DNA of 32,765 bases. It comes from Tahibacter caeni (GTDB lineage: Bacteria; Pseudomonadota; Gammaproteobacteria; Xanthomonadales; Rhodanobacteraceae). The position numbers were made by a program, and so were the translations under genes. The DNA lies in NCBI RefSeq assembly GCF_024609805.1, contig NZ_JANFVR010000018.1, positions 1 to 32,765 of the forward strand, written 5' to 3'. A model generated the notes under the pieces. It was not told the origin of the DNA. It saw only the letters and a program-made list of their open reading frames with translations, and ran no database searches. Within the stretch, counting starts at the first letter, position 1, and every line of letters starts with the position of its first letter. Shown here piece by piece: positions 22,878 to 30,471 of this stretch.

Positions 22878-23726
22878 CTACCGACGCGCGCCGCCGCCGC
22901 GGATTCCCTGCTTGAAGCGCTCGAATTCCGCTTCGGAAACGGGGGCGGCAGGCACGCCTCCCCAGGTCTCGCCCGGAGCGACGCGTGAACCGGGCAGCAG
23001 CACCGAGTGGGGCAGGACCACCGCGTCGTCACCGACCACCACGTCGCCCATGATCGTTGCCTTCTGGCCTATCGTGACGCGGTCGCCGATCCGTACCGGA
23101 GCTATCGTCAGGTGGCCGCCGCCGCCGTAGTGCGCGAACAGATGTGCGCTGCCGCCGATGACGACATCGTCGCCGACCGCGATCAGGCGCGGATCGGAAA
23201 TCAGCTCGGTGTTCACGAAAGCGCGGCGGCCGATGCGCATGCCCATCGCGCGCAGGAACACGATGCCGAACGGCGTGAGCGTCACGAACGGCAGGAACGT
23301 AAAGCGCACGAGATAGAAAAGCGCGTTGTGCAGCAACCATGGCACCGCGGCGATCGAATAGTAGCTGCCGTGAAACGGCTTTACGCGGGTCGGCAGGATC
23401 CAGTTGAAGATCGGCACGACGATCAGCAGCGCGAAGCCGCCGGCGAAAAACGCCGTTCCGATTCCTAGACCCATGTGCAGATACCGCCAGATTCCGGCGG
23501 CGGGCCATCGGCCGATCCAGAACGCCAGGAGCGCGAGCGCCGGCGCCAGTGCGAGCGCCAGCGCCGCGGCGGCGACGGCATAGACGATGAGGGTGGCCGC
23601 GACATGGGAAGCGAGCCCGAAGCGCCGGATGACCCGGTCAAGCATTCCCCGTGCAGGCGGGTTGAATGCCGTGCGCAAATCGTCGGCGGAGGCGCGTTTC
23701 GTCGGCATGGAACGACCGCTGGACAT
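22878..23726 (-). CDS. Membrane-anchored left-handed beta-helix (hexapeptide) acyltransferase
   Basis: 282 residues. Two or three hydrophobic segments in the N-terminal half (~40-75 and ~90-115) are followed by a short linker (PFHGSYYSIAAVPWLLHNALFY spans ~117-140) and a hexapeptide-repeat coil (~165-262) with imperfect [LIV]GxxxxxG turns (IGRRAFVNTELISD, VGDDVVIGG, IGDRVTIGQKATIMGD, VGDDAVVLPHSVLLPGS). The end (WGGVPAAPVS) is the usual closing turn of LbetaH acyltransferases. It resembles the C-terminal acyltransferase part of large Pls/PosA-like proteins, here alone. The acceptor is unknown; an envelope or capsule component is likely. ATG 23726 has GAGG upstream and places the FNR-type box 58 nt away. 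Confidence 0.85.
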   Translation of the reverse strand: MSSGRSMPTKRASADDLRTAFNPPARGMLDRVIRRFGLASHVAATLIVYAVAAAALALALAPALALLAFWIGRWPAAGIWRYLHMGLGIGTAFFAGGFALLIVVPIFNWILPTRVKPFHGSYYSIAAVPWLLHNALFYLVRFTFLPFVTLTPFGIVFLRAMGMRIGRRAFVNTELISDPRLIAVGDDVVIGGSAHLFAHYGGGGHLTIAPVRIGDRVTIGQKATIMGDVVVGDDAVVLPHSVLLPGSRVAPGETWGGVPAAPVSEAEFERFKQGIRGGGARR

Positions 23727-23784
23727 GACGAGCCTCGTCACCCCGGAATTGCGGGCAGCTTAGCGGCCGGCCCGACGCGCCTGG

Positions 23785-23798
23785 TTGACGTGCATCAA
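23785..23798 (-). promoter_or_regulatory. FNR/ANR-type box for acyltransferase gene
   Basis: TTGACGTGCATCAA fits TTGAY-N4-RTCAA; TAAGCT at 23757-23762 fits the -10. This is the rightmost box in the window. Confidence 0.78.
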
Positions 23799-23840
23799 GC
23801 ACGTGCCAAAGACGCGGCCGTCGATCGGTATCGCCGCGCG

Positions 23841-23870
23841 GCGCCCCCTGTCTGAATCGACAGGGGGCGC
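23841..23870. promoter_or_regulatory. Perfect 12-bp inverted repeat upstream of secreted-protein gene
   Basis: GCGCCCCCTGTC and GACAGGGGGCGC flank a 6-nt centre (TGAATC). A partial direct copy, GCGCCCCCTGAAATCGA, lies at 23920-23936 just before the next start codon. No U-tract follows on either side, and a -35/-10-like pair (TTCACG 23872, TATAAC 23894, 16-nt spacer) begins right after it, so an operator is more likely than a terminator. Confidence 0.55.
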
Positions 23871-23943
23871 GTTCACGGCGCGCGCGGGCTGCCTATAACG
23901 CGTATCGCGCCGCTCCGGCGCGCCCCCTGAAATCGAGGTTTCC

Positions 23944-24615
23944 ATGATCCGCTCGTCCCTGCATGCCGCCATCGCGGCCGGTCTCGTGTCCGTTCTCGCC
24001 TGCAGCGCCGCCGGCGCGCAGGAACTTGTACCGAGCTTCACCGACAGGCTCGTCGCCGATGACGGCATGACGCTCGTTTCCGACGGCCTGTATGCACAGG
24101 CCGTCGGCACGACCGAGTCCTACGTGGCCGTCGGCCCGTCCGGACACCGGGCGCTGCTGCAGAAGCTGCGCGAACTGCGCAAAGCGCCGACGAAAGGTGG
24201 CACCGCCTCCGGGCCGCTCGACGAACTCACCGCGCTGCTGAGCGGACCGGTTCCGCTGAACCAGGACGTCTACGGCGACTGCACCGGCATCCACCCGGGC
24301 GCGACCGGCCCGTTCGAGGCGCGTGCGCTCGCCGGCGGCGGCGGCCCCTACGGCGCGAGCGGACTCGCGGCGAACAGCTCCAGCCCGACCATCGCGACGA
24401 AGAACCGCGTGTACGTGACCGTCTACGACGCCGACGGCATCGTCGTCGGCCAGCAGGAAACGATCACCTACGGCAACACGCTCGCCGTCGCGTCGGCGTA
24501 CGCGCCGCAGGGCCGCGGCTGCTCGGCCGATTCCCTGGCCACCGTGACCTGTCCCGGCGCCACGCGGCCGGCGATCACCGCAATAGCGCACAACCTGAGC
24601 TGCACCGTTCACTGA
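23944..24615 (+). CDS. Secreted protein of unknown function
   Basis: 223 residues. A clear signal peptide (hydrophobic ~7-22, cleavage expected after SAAGA) precedes a mature part that I cannot assign to a family. The middle is Gly/Ser/Ala-rich (ALAGGGGPYGASG, ~129-141), with four Cys in the mature chain (YGDCTG, GRGCSA, VTCPG, LSCTV) that could form two disulfides in the periplasm or outside. Beta-strand-like stretches (KNRVYVTVYDADGIVVGQ) suggest a small beta-sandwich. ATG 23944 stands 18 nt after the TATAAC-associated region's repeat. Next to a LuxR-type regulator, 95 nt upstream of it on the same strand; a regulatory link is possible but not shown. Confidence 0.8.
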   Translation: MIRSSLHAAIAAGLVSVLACSAAGAQELVPSFTDRLVADDGMTLVSDGLYAQAVGTTESYVAVGPSGHRALLQKLRELRKAPTKGGTASGPLDELTALLSGPVPLNQDVYGDCTGIHPGATGPFEARALAGGGGPYGASGLAANSSSPTIATKNRVYVTVYDADGIVVGQQETITYGNTLAVASAYAPQGRGCSADSLATVTCPGATRPAITAIAHNLSCTVH

Positions 24616-24710
24616 CGAGCACGGCAGGCTCGCACCACCCGGGGCGGGCCTGCCTCGACGCGTACTCATCGACAACAGTCCCCGTTACCATAGGAGCACG
24701 ATTGCACTAG

Positions 24711-25511
24711 TTGGCATTGCTGCCAAGAATCAAGTTCCCCCTATCGCCGATGCAGCTCGAGGACTGGGACGACGCCGACGCCATCCTGCGCGCGGCCACG
24801 CAGGCGGACCTGAGCCGCATCGCGACGCGCTTCGCGCAGCGCTGGGGATACGACTACCACGGCTACTCGGCGCGACTCGTCGTGCCGCCGTCCGGCAACG
24901 GGCCCGACACGCGGCTGTTCGGCAACTTTCCGAGAGAATGGGTGCAGCGCAACGGCGCGCTGCGTGCCGAAGAAACCGGCGTAGACGGCAAGGAACGCGA
25001 AGATCCGCGCGTACGCCACGCGCGCGCCGGATTGCCCGTGACGTCGTGGACCGTATCGGGCGGCATCGGCTACACGCGTGCCGATCTGCGCCAGGTCGCC
25101 AGGCCGCTGCTGCGGCAGGCGGGCGAGGCGGGCATGACCGGCGGGCTCACGATTCCGCTCGCCGCGCCCGGCACCCAGTGGGCGATGATGACGTTCTCGA
25201 CACGGCAGCGCTGCACCTTGCGCGATCTCGCTCCGTCGATCGCGCCGGCGCTGTACTTCGCCTCATGCCTGCAGGCCGCACTGTCGCTCGCCGCCGGCGA
25301 TCGCGACCGGCGTCCCGGCCTGAGCCCCCGCGAGCGCGAAGTGCTGCACTGGGCCGCGATCGGCAAGACGTCCTGGGAGATCTCCGTGATCCTGGGCACC
25401 AGCGAACGCACCGTGAACTTCCACCTGTCCAACGCCGCACGCAAGCTCGACACCCGAGGACGCAGCGCGACCTGCGCGCGGGCGTTGGCGTTGGGGTTCA
25501 TTGCGCTGTAG
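24711..25511 (+). CDS. LuxR-family solo regulator (autoinducer-binding + HTH)
   Basis: 266 residues. Residues ~30-175 follow the autoinducer-binding domain (PF03472): W-Y-Y pattern (RWGYDYHGYSAR), FPREWVQRN with the conserved Pro and Trp, DPRVRHARAGLPV and GGLTIPLAAPG. Residues ~200-262 are a LuxR-type HTH (LSPREREVLHWAAIGKTSWEIS...TVNFHLSNAARKL). No luxI synthase is in the window, so it is a solo that would sense an outside or non-AHL signal. TTG 24711 directly follows an in-frame TAG; the first ATG is at 24750, and the TAGGAG at 24691 is distant from both, so the start is uncertain. A terminator-like hairpin follows the stop. Confidence 0.9.
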   Translation: MALLPRIKFPLSPMQLEDWDDADAILRAATQADLSRIATRFAQRWGYDYHGYSARLVVPPSGNGPDTRLFGNFPREWVQRNGALRAEETGVDGKEREDPRVRHARAGLPVTSWTVSGGIGYTRADLRQVARPLLRQAGEAGMTGGLTIPLAAPGTQWAMMTFSTRQRCTLRDLAPSIAPALYFASCLQAALSLAAGDRDRRPGLSPREREVLHWAAIGKTSWEISVILGTSERTVNFHLSNAARKLDTRGRSATCARALALGFIAL

Positions 25512-25513
25512 AA

Positions 25514-25536
25514 CGGCACGCGCCAGACGCGTGCCG
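25514..25536 (+). terminator. Hairpin after the luxR-type gene
   Basis: CGGCACGCG and CGCGTGCCG form a perfect 9-bp stem with a 5-nt loop starting 3 nt after the stop codon. No U-tract follows, so efficiency is uncertain. Confidence 0.55.
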
Positions 25537-25673
25537 GCAAGTCAGCGTAGTCCCGGCAGTCGAGTTGACGGGCTGAGTTGCGCCGTCCGAATGGCCGGGA
25601 AGGCATGAAGGGCAGGAGTTGGTCGCGGGAGGAGCGAGCTCGGGGCGAATGTTCGCTGTGAGAGGATCGTCTC

Positions 25674-25706
25674 TAATTTGACATAATATATATATGCGTT
25701 GATAAC
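25674..25706 (+). promoter_or_regulatory. AT-rich promoter-like island
   Basis: A stretch beginning TAATTTGACATAATATATAT contains a full TTGACA (25678-25683) and, 17 nt later, GATAAC (25701-25706). It is by far the most AT-rich patch in the window and stands just ahead of the LysR remnant. Confidence 0.55.
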
Positions 25707-26193
25707 GACGCCGCCGAGCCCCGGACTCGGATTAACGCTTCACGTTTTTCGGTTCGATTCTTCAGAATGCTCCCGGCACGCGATGCGGCATACCGCTCTC
25801 CTCAAAAGCTTCGTCCTCGGCGACCCGACGCCGAACGATCTCGTGCGGCACGACATCATTGCGTCGATCGCGGCACGCCCGTCGAACGACTGGGAGTTCG
25901 GCCGCGCGCAGCGCAGCGTCGTCGCCGTCCGGCCGCGCCTGTCCTGCACGACGAACGCGGCGACCATCGACGCCGCGATCGACGGCCGCGGGCTGACGCG
26001 CGTGTTGCTGTACCAGGTTGCCGCGGCGCTCGCGAGCGGAGAGCTCGTCGCCGTGCTGCAGGAGTACGAGGAAATGCCGTGGCCGATCCACGTCATGCAC
26101 AGCGACGGCCGCCGCGTCAGCGCAAAGGTCCGCGCGTTCGTCGACCTCGCCGTTGAACGGTTGTCCGGAAATTCACTGATAGGCCCGACGTGA
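25699..26193 (+). pseudogene. LysR-type regulator remnant (effector domain only)
   Basis: From about residue 30 the sequence follows the C-terminal half of LysR-type regulators: NDLVRHDIIASIAARPSNDWEFGR, then VRPRLSCTTNAATIDAAIDG (~77-97), GLTRVLLYQVAAALASGELV and the closing block RRVSAKVRAFVDLAVERL (~136-155). The helix-turn-helix and the first half of the sensor domain are absent, and I find them in no other frame upstream. The remaining 164 codons have no stop, so it is either a recent truncation or an expressed fragment. It follows an AT-rich promoter-like island, possibly the scar of the event that removed the front. Confidence 0.8.
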
Positions 26194-26344
26194 GCGTCTC
26201 CGCTCAGCCGACGACGTCAAAAGGACGTTCCTGCAATGACTCGCCCGAAGGAGTTCGCGATGGCACCCTGCCCTGTTTCGGCCGCACCGGCGTTGCGGGT
26301 AGCGCCGCTTACAATGGCAACTTCGAATTCCCACGGCGCCCGCC

Positions 26345-27067
26345 ATGACTGAACCCGTTCGTCTTTCCAAACGCCTTGCGGCGCTGATCGGCTGCTCTCG
26401 CAGCGAAGCCGAGCAATACATAGAAAACGGCTGGGTCAGCGTCGATGGCAGAACGGTCGAGGAGCCGCAATTCAAGGTTTCCGACAACATCGTCAGCCTG
26501 GACCCGGCGGCCAGCCTGGATGCAGTGCAACCCGCGACCATTCTGTTGCACAAGCCCGAAGGCGCGAGTGCCGCAGAAGGCGCGGATCTTGCGTGGCAGA
26601 AGATTTCGCCGGATACGCGCAGCGCCGACGACAATTCCGGCGTCCGTGCACTGAAGCGCCATTTTCGCCGGCTCGCCATTCCCTTGGGGCTTGAGTCCGA
26701 CAGCAGCGGCCTGATCGTGCTCACCCAGGATTGGCGCGTTTCCCGGCGATTGATCGAGGAAACGCTCAGGATCGAGCAAGAGTATGTGGTGGAAATCAGC
26801 GGCGAGCTGGTGCCGGGCGGTCTCGCACTGCTCAACCACGGACTGAGTTTCGGCGGTTGGCCCCTTGCGCCCTGCAAGGCGAGCTGGCAGAGCGAAAACC
26901 GCCTGCGTTTCGCGATCAAGGCGCCGCAGCCCAGCCAGTTGCGCGCGATGTGCGTCCAGGTCGGGCTGACGCCTCTGACGGTCAAGCGCATTCGCATCGG
27001 GCGTATCGCGATGGGCAAGCTGCCCGTCGGGCAGTGGCGCTATTTGCCGGTGAACGAGCGGTTCTGA
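26345..27067 (+). CDS. S4-domain protein, RsuA/RluB/RluF-like pseudouridine synthase with altered catalytic motif
   Basis: 240 residues. An S4 RNA-binding domain (~6-52: RLSKRLAALIGCSRSEAEQY) is followed by a pseudouridine-synthase fold. At the catalytic loop the family has G-R-L-D-x-[DT]-[ST]-x-G-L-L; here it reads LGLESDSSGLIVLTQDW (~119-135), so Arg is Gly and the catalytic Asp is Glu. The downstream KxY-type block is also changed (EQEYVVEISGEL). The rest is well kept. It may be a divergent subfamily, an enzyme with weak activity, or an RNA-binding protein that lost catalysis. ATG 26345 follows a GC-rich leader without clear ribosome site. No operon partner. Confidence 0.85.
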   Translation: MTEPVRLSKRLAALIGCSRSEAEQYIENGWVSVDGRTVEEPQFKVSDNIVSLDPAASLDAVQPATILLHKPEGASAAEGADLAWQKISPDTRSADDNSGVRALKRHFRRLAIPLGLESDSSGLIVLTQDWRVSRRLIEETLRIEQEYVVEISGELVPGGLALLNHGLSFGGWPLAPCKASWQSENRLRFAIKAPQPSQLRAMCVQVGLTPLTVKRIRIGRIAMGKLPVGQWRYLPVNERF

Positions 27068-27271
27068 ATTGCGCGCCGATTCGGCATGACGCTGCCGACC
27101 AAGGACACGAAATCGGGCGATCCCGCGCCCCGCCATTTCAAGCCCCGCGATTCCCGGAGCAGCACGGCTCGGCATGCTCCGAACTCCCCGCGGAATGCAA
27201 AAAAGCACATCGTCGTTACCCGGCGGAACTGCCGGAGGCGCCAGCCGGCCGATCGCCCGTCGATCGCGGAA

Positions 27272-27299
27272 AGCGCGGCGGCGACATCGCCGCCGCGCT
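27272..27299 (-). terminator. Strong hairpin after the FG-GAP gene
   Basis: AGCGCGGCGGCGA and TCGCCGCCGCGCT form a perfect 13-bp stem around a 2-nt centre, 6 nt past the stop codon of the minus-strand gene. On that strand the stem is followed by TTCC. The remainder of the 27068-27305 gap shows nothing else. Confidence 0.65.
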
Positions 27300-27305
27300 C
27301 GACGA

Positions 27306-30293
27306 TCAATCGCCCTGCGGTTCGAAGCCGTTGCGGAAGATCGCCTCGGAAGCGCCGATGCCCGCGCCGCGCAAGGTGATCGTCGCAGGCCCCGTGACGG
27401 CGGTGCTGGCGATCGTCACCGTCGCTTCCACGGTGCCGACGGCCGTCGGCTGCAACGTGAACTCCACCTCGCAGGACTGCTGCGGCGCCAGCGTGAAGGG
27501 CGTGCCTGGGCAGCTGCCGCCGGTGCGCGTGAACGGCGCGACCGGCGTGCTCACCGCGGTGACGTCGAGCGCGCTCGTGCCGCTGCTCCTGAGCGTCGCG
27601 CGACGCACTACGCGATGGCCCGGCGCGATGCCGCCGAAGTCGATCGTCGATGCGGTGGCAAGGCCCGGCCCGTTCGCCGTTACCTCGAGCGTCACCGGCA
27701 CCACGACGAACGGATCGGTCGCGTTGCTCGCCACGCAGACGTTCGCCGCGTAGGTGCCGGCGGCGAGGCCGGCCGTGTTCAGCGACAGCGACATCGGCTG
27801 CGCCGTGCCCGGCGCGACCGCGCCCGACGTCGGCGAGACCGGCAGCCACGCCGGCAGCGTGCAGTCGACCGGCGGCGCAGGCGTCGTGCCGCTGACGAAG
27901 AGCACGAGTTGCATGTTCGCAAAACCAATATCGGCGAGATCCGTCGGGTCCGTCGCGCCGCACAGCGGCGAGGCGATGTACGAGGGCGCGGTCTGGCCGT
28001 CCGGATTCGTGCCGAAGTAGAACACGCCGCCGTCGTCGCCGAGATCCGGCACGGCGATCTCGGCCACGAGCGTCGCATCGGCCGGCACGGTGGCGGCCAC
28101 CGGTACCGTCACGAGCGTCGCGTTCTGCGGATCGAGCGCCACCGTCGCGGTGCCGATGCGCGTCATGTTGGTGTACTGGAGGTCGCCCGACACGGTGTAC
28201 AGGTTCACGGCAATCGTCGCCGCCACGGTGAGGTTCTCCACCGCGAACGTGACGTTCGTGACCGAGAGCGGGCCGTCGATGCCGAAATCCGCCAGCGTGA
28301 ACGTGCGCAGATACTGGTTGGCGTTGGTGAAGCCCGTGGTGTTGTCGGCGCAGGCGATGGAGTTGCCGGAGACGATGTCGTTCGACGCCGAGTGCGTGAG
28401 CGTGTGCGCGACCGGCGGCACGCCGTTCGGCATCGCCGGCGTGCGGCGTCCACTCGTCGCTTGCGAGCGCGCGAAGCGCGTCGTGTCGACGTGCGACAGA
28501 TCCGCCGTCGCGCGCGGCACCGTGGCGCGGCCCAAGGTGCGATGCACGCCCGCCGGCCGGCCCGCCTGCTGCGTGACCTGCCAGTTCAGCGTTCCGCTCG
28601 TACCGATGTGGCGCACGGCGACGATCTCGTTCGTCGACGCGCCCTGCGCGAGCGTTGCCGACACGCTGCCCGGCTCGATCGCGATCTGCGGCGGCGGCGG
28701 CACGCCGTTGCCGGAGAGGTCGACGAAGGCCACGCCGGCACTGCCGGGCACGACGAGCTTCGCGGCGTAGCCGGCGATCGCCGCGGGCGCGAACCTCACG
28801 TCCGCGCTGCAGCTCGCGCCGGAGGCGATGCGCTGGCCCGAGCAGGTGTCGTTGGCGAGCGAGAAGCTCGCGGCGTCGGCATCGATGAACAGCAGTTGCC
28901 CGAGGAACATGTCGGCCGTGCCGGTGTTGCGCACGGCCACGGTGCGTGCGGGCGTGGTGCCGGTCGCGACGTCGCCGAAATCGAGCGCGGCGGGCGCGAC
29001 GGCGAGCTCGGCCACGCCGAGCGTCAACGCGTAGGCCTTGCCGGCCTCGGTGTTCTCGCCGACTTTCGCGCGCGGCGCGCCGGCCGCGACGGTGGTGCCG
29101 GAAAGGCCGAGCGCCGTGCCGAACTGGTCGCCCTGGGCGAAGTCCACGGCGGTGATGTGCGAGGTTTGCGTCCACGTGCCGGTGCTGCGCGAGAACGCGT
29201 AGATCGCGCCGCGATCGAGATCGACGCCCGACAGCGCGCCGGACAGCGGTGCGCCGACCAGTGCGGTGTCGCCGTCGAGCGCGACGGCTACGCCGAACAG
29301 GTCGCCGGCGGCACCGTCGGCGGCGACGAGCTTGGCTTCCTGCGTCCACGCCGAGCCGCTGCGCACGAAGGCATAGGCCGCGCCCTGGTCGGACGCTGCG
29401 CCGACGTCCGCGCCGCGCGAGCCGATCAACGCGCGGTCGCCATCCAGCGCCACCGAGATGCCGAACTCGTCGGAGAAACCGGCATCGCCGGCCACGAGCT
29501 TCGCCTGCTCGCTCCAGGCGCTGCCGCTGCGCACGAACACATAGGCAGCGCCGGCGAACGAAGTGCCGTTGCCTTCGGCCTGGTGCGCACCGGCGACGAT
29601 GGTATCCCCGTCGATCGACACCGCGCTGCCGAGGTTGTGGAACGCCGCGCCGTCGCTCGCGACCAGCTTGGCCTGCTGCGTCCACGTCGCGCCGCTGCGC
29701 ACGAACACGTATACGGCGCCCTGCACGTTCTCGCCGCCGATGAACGTGCTCGGTGCGCCGACGGCGATGGTGTCGCCCGACAGCGCGACGGCCATGCCGA
29801 AGTCGCTGAAGCCTTCGCCGTCGCTCGCGCTGAACTTGGCGGTCTGCGTCCACGTCGTGCCGCTGCGCGTGTAGACGTACGCGGCACCGGTGGCGTCCTG
29901 CACGCCGTCGGCATTCGCGGCGCCGACGACGATGGTGTCGCCGGCGATGGCGACGGCGCGACCGTAGTTGGTGAACGCTTCCGGGTCGGCCGCGACGAGC
30001 CGCGCCTGGCGCACCCAGCCGTCGCCGCTGCGCACGTAGACGTAGGCGGCGCCGTAGCCGTCGTTGCCGTCGACGCGGGCGAGCGTCGAGGTGACGACGG
30101 CCGTGTCGCCGTCCACCGCGACCGCACTGCCCCAGCCTTCCCACGCGTTGCCGTCGATGGCGAGCGGCACCTGCGCCGGCGCGACGGCGTAGGCCGGCAG
30201 CGCCGCGAAAGCCGCCGCCGACAGCAGCGACCTCATCCAAACCCGTACCCGCGACAGACGTCGCGACCGCTTTTCTTCTACTGCAATGCTCAC
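27306..30293 (-). CDS. Secreted FG-GAP seven-bladed propeller protein with choice-of-anchor/ASH domains
   Basis: 995 residues. Signal peptide (~20-37: RSLLSAAAFAALPAYAVA). Seven FG-GAP-type blades follow (~45-425), each '...FG.AVALDGDTALVGA...GAAYVFVRSGSAWTQEAKLVA.D', predicting a seven-bladed beta-propeller like integrin-alpha heads. Then come an ASH/choice-of-anchor D domain (~430-540, with two Cys), a beta-rich middle region (~600-790), a Pro-rich beta domain (~805-865) and a second ASH domain (~870-980). The tail IFRNGFEP is the kind seen on many exported proteins of Lysobacterales and may be a sorting or secretion signal. GTG 30293 has AGGAGG 4 nt upstream. Likely an extracellular or surface protein of unknown ligand. 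Divergent from the kinase gene. Confidence 0.9.
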   Translation of the reverse strand: MSIAVEEKRSRRLSRVRVWMRSLLSAAAFAALPAYAVAPAQVPLAIDGNAWEGWGSAVAVDGDTAVVTSTLARVDGNDGYGAAYVYVRSGDGWVRQARLVAADPEAFTNYGRAVAIAGDTIVVGAANADGVQDATGAAYVYTRSGTTWTQTAKFSASDGEGFSDFGMAVALSGDTIAVGAPSTFIGGENVQGAVYVFVRSGATWTQQAKLVASDGAAFHNLGSAVSIDGDTIVAGAHQAEGNGTSFAGAAYVFVRSGSAWSEQAKLVAGDAGFSDEFGISVALDGDRALIGSRGADVGAASDQGAAYAFVRSGSAWTQEAKLVAADGAAGDLFGVAVALDGDTALVGAPLSGALSGVDLDRGAIYAFSRSTGTWTQTSHITAVDFAQGDQFGTALGLSGTTVAAGAPRAKVGENTEAGKAYALTLGVAELAVAPAALDFGDVATGTTPARTVAVRNTGTADMFLGQLLFIDADAASFSLANDTCSGQRIASGASCSADVRFAPAAIAGYAAKLVVPGSAGVAFVDLSGNGVPPPPQIAIEPGSVSATLAQGASTNEIVAVRHIGTSGTLNWQVTQQAGRPAGVHRTLGRATVPRATADLSHVDTTRFARSQATSGRRTPAMPNGVPPVAHTLTHSASNDIVSGNSIACADNTTGFTNANQYLRTFTLADFGIDGPLSVTNVTFAVENLTVAATIAVNLYTVSGDLQYTNMTRIGTATVALDPQNATLVTVPVAATVPADATLVAEIAVPDLGDDGGVFYFGTNPDGQTAPSYIASPLCGATDPTDLADIGFANMQLVLFVSGTTPAPPVDCTLPAWLPVSPTSGAVAPGTAQPMSLSLNTAGLAAGTYAANVCVASNATDPFVVVPVTLEVTANGPGLATASTIDFGGIAPGHRVVRRATLRSSGTSALDVTAVSTPVAPFTRTGGSCPGTPFTLAPQQSCEVEFTLQPTAVGTVEATVTIASTAVTGPATITLRGAGIGASEAIFRNGFEPQGD

Positions 30294-30471
30294 GGCTCCT
30301 CCTGCATGACGATGGGCTCGACGCGAGTCGAGCGTGGCGAATCACCGGACGCGCGCCCGTCGCCGTCCGGTCATCCCGCCGTAACGCGCAGGAAACGGAA
30401 AAATCTGGTCACGCCCCCGCGCGTCGCGGGCGCGTGGCTTAACATCGGCCGTTCGTCGATGAGGAAGGACC

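Noticed and set aside
25678-25706. TTGACA...TTGATAAC as another FNR-type box
   Set aside because: The second half is not RTCAA at the 4-nt spacing; it fits a sigma-70-like promoter better.
27040-30345. 1101-codon frame on the minus strand overlapping the FG-GAP gene in another frame
   Set aside because: Arg-rich shadow; the adjacent frame has signal peptide, seven blades and ASH domains.
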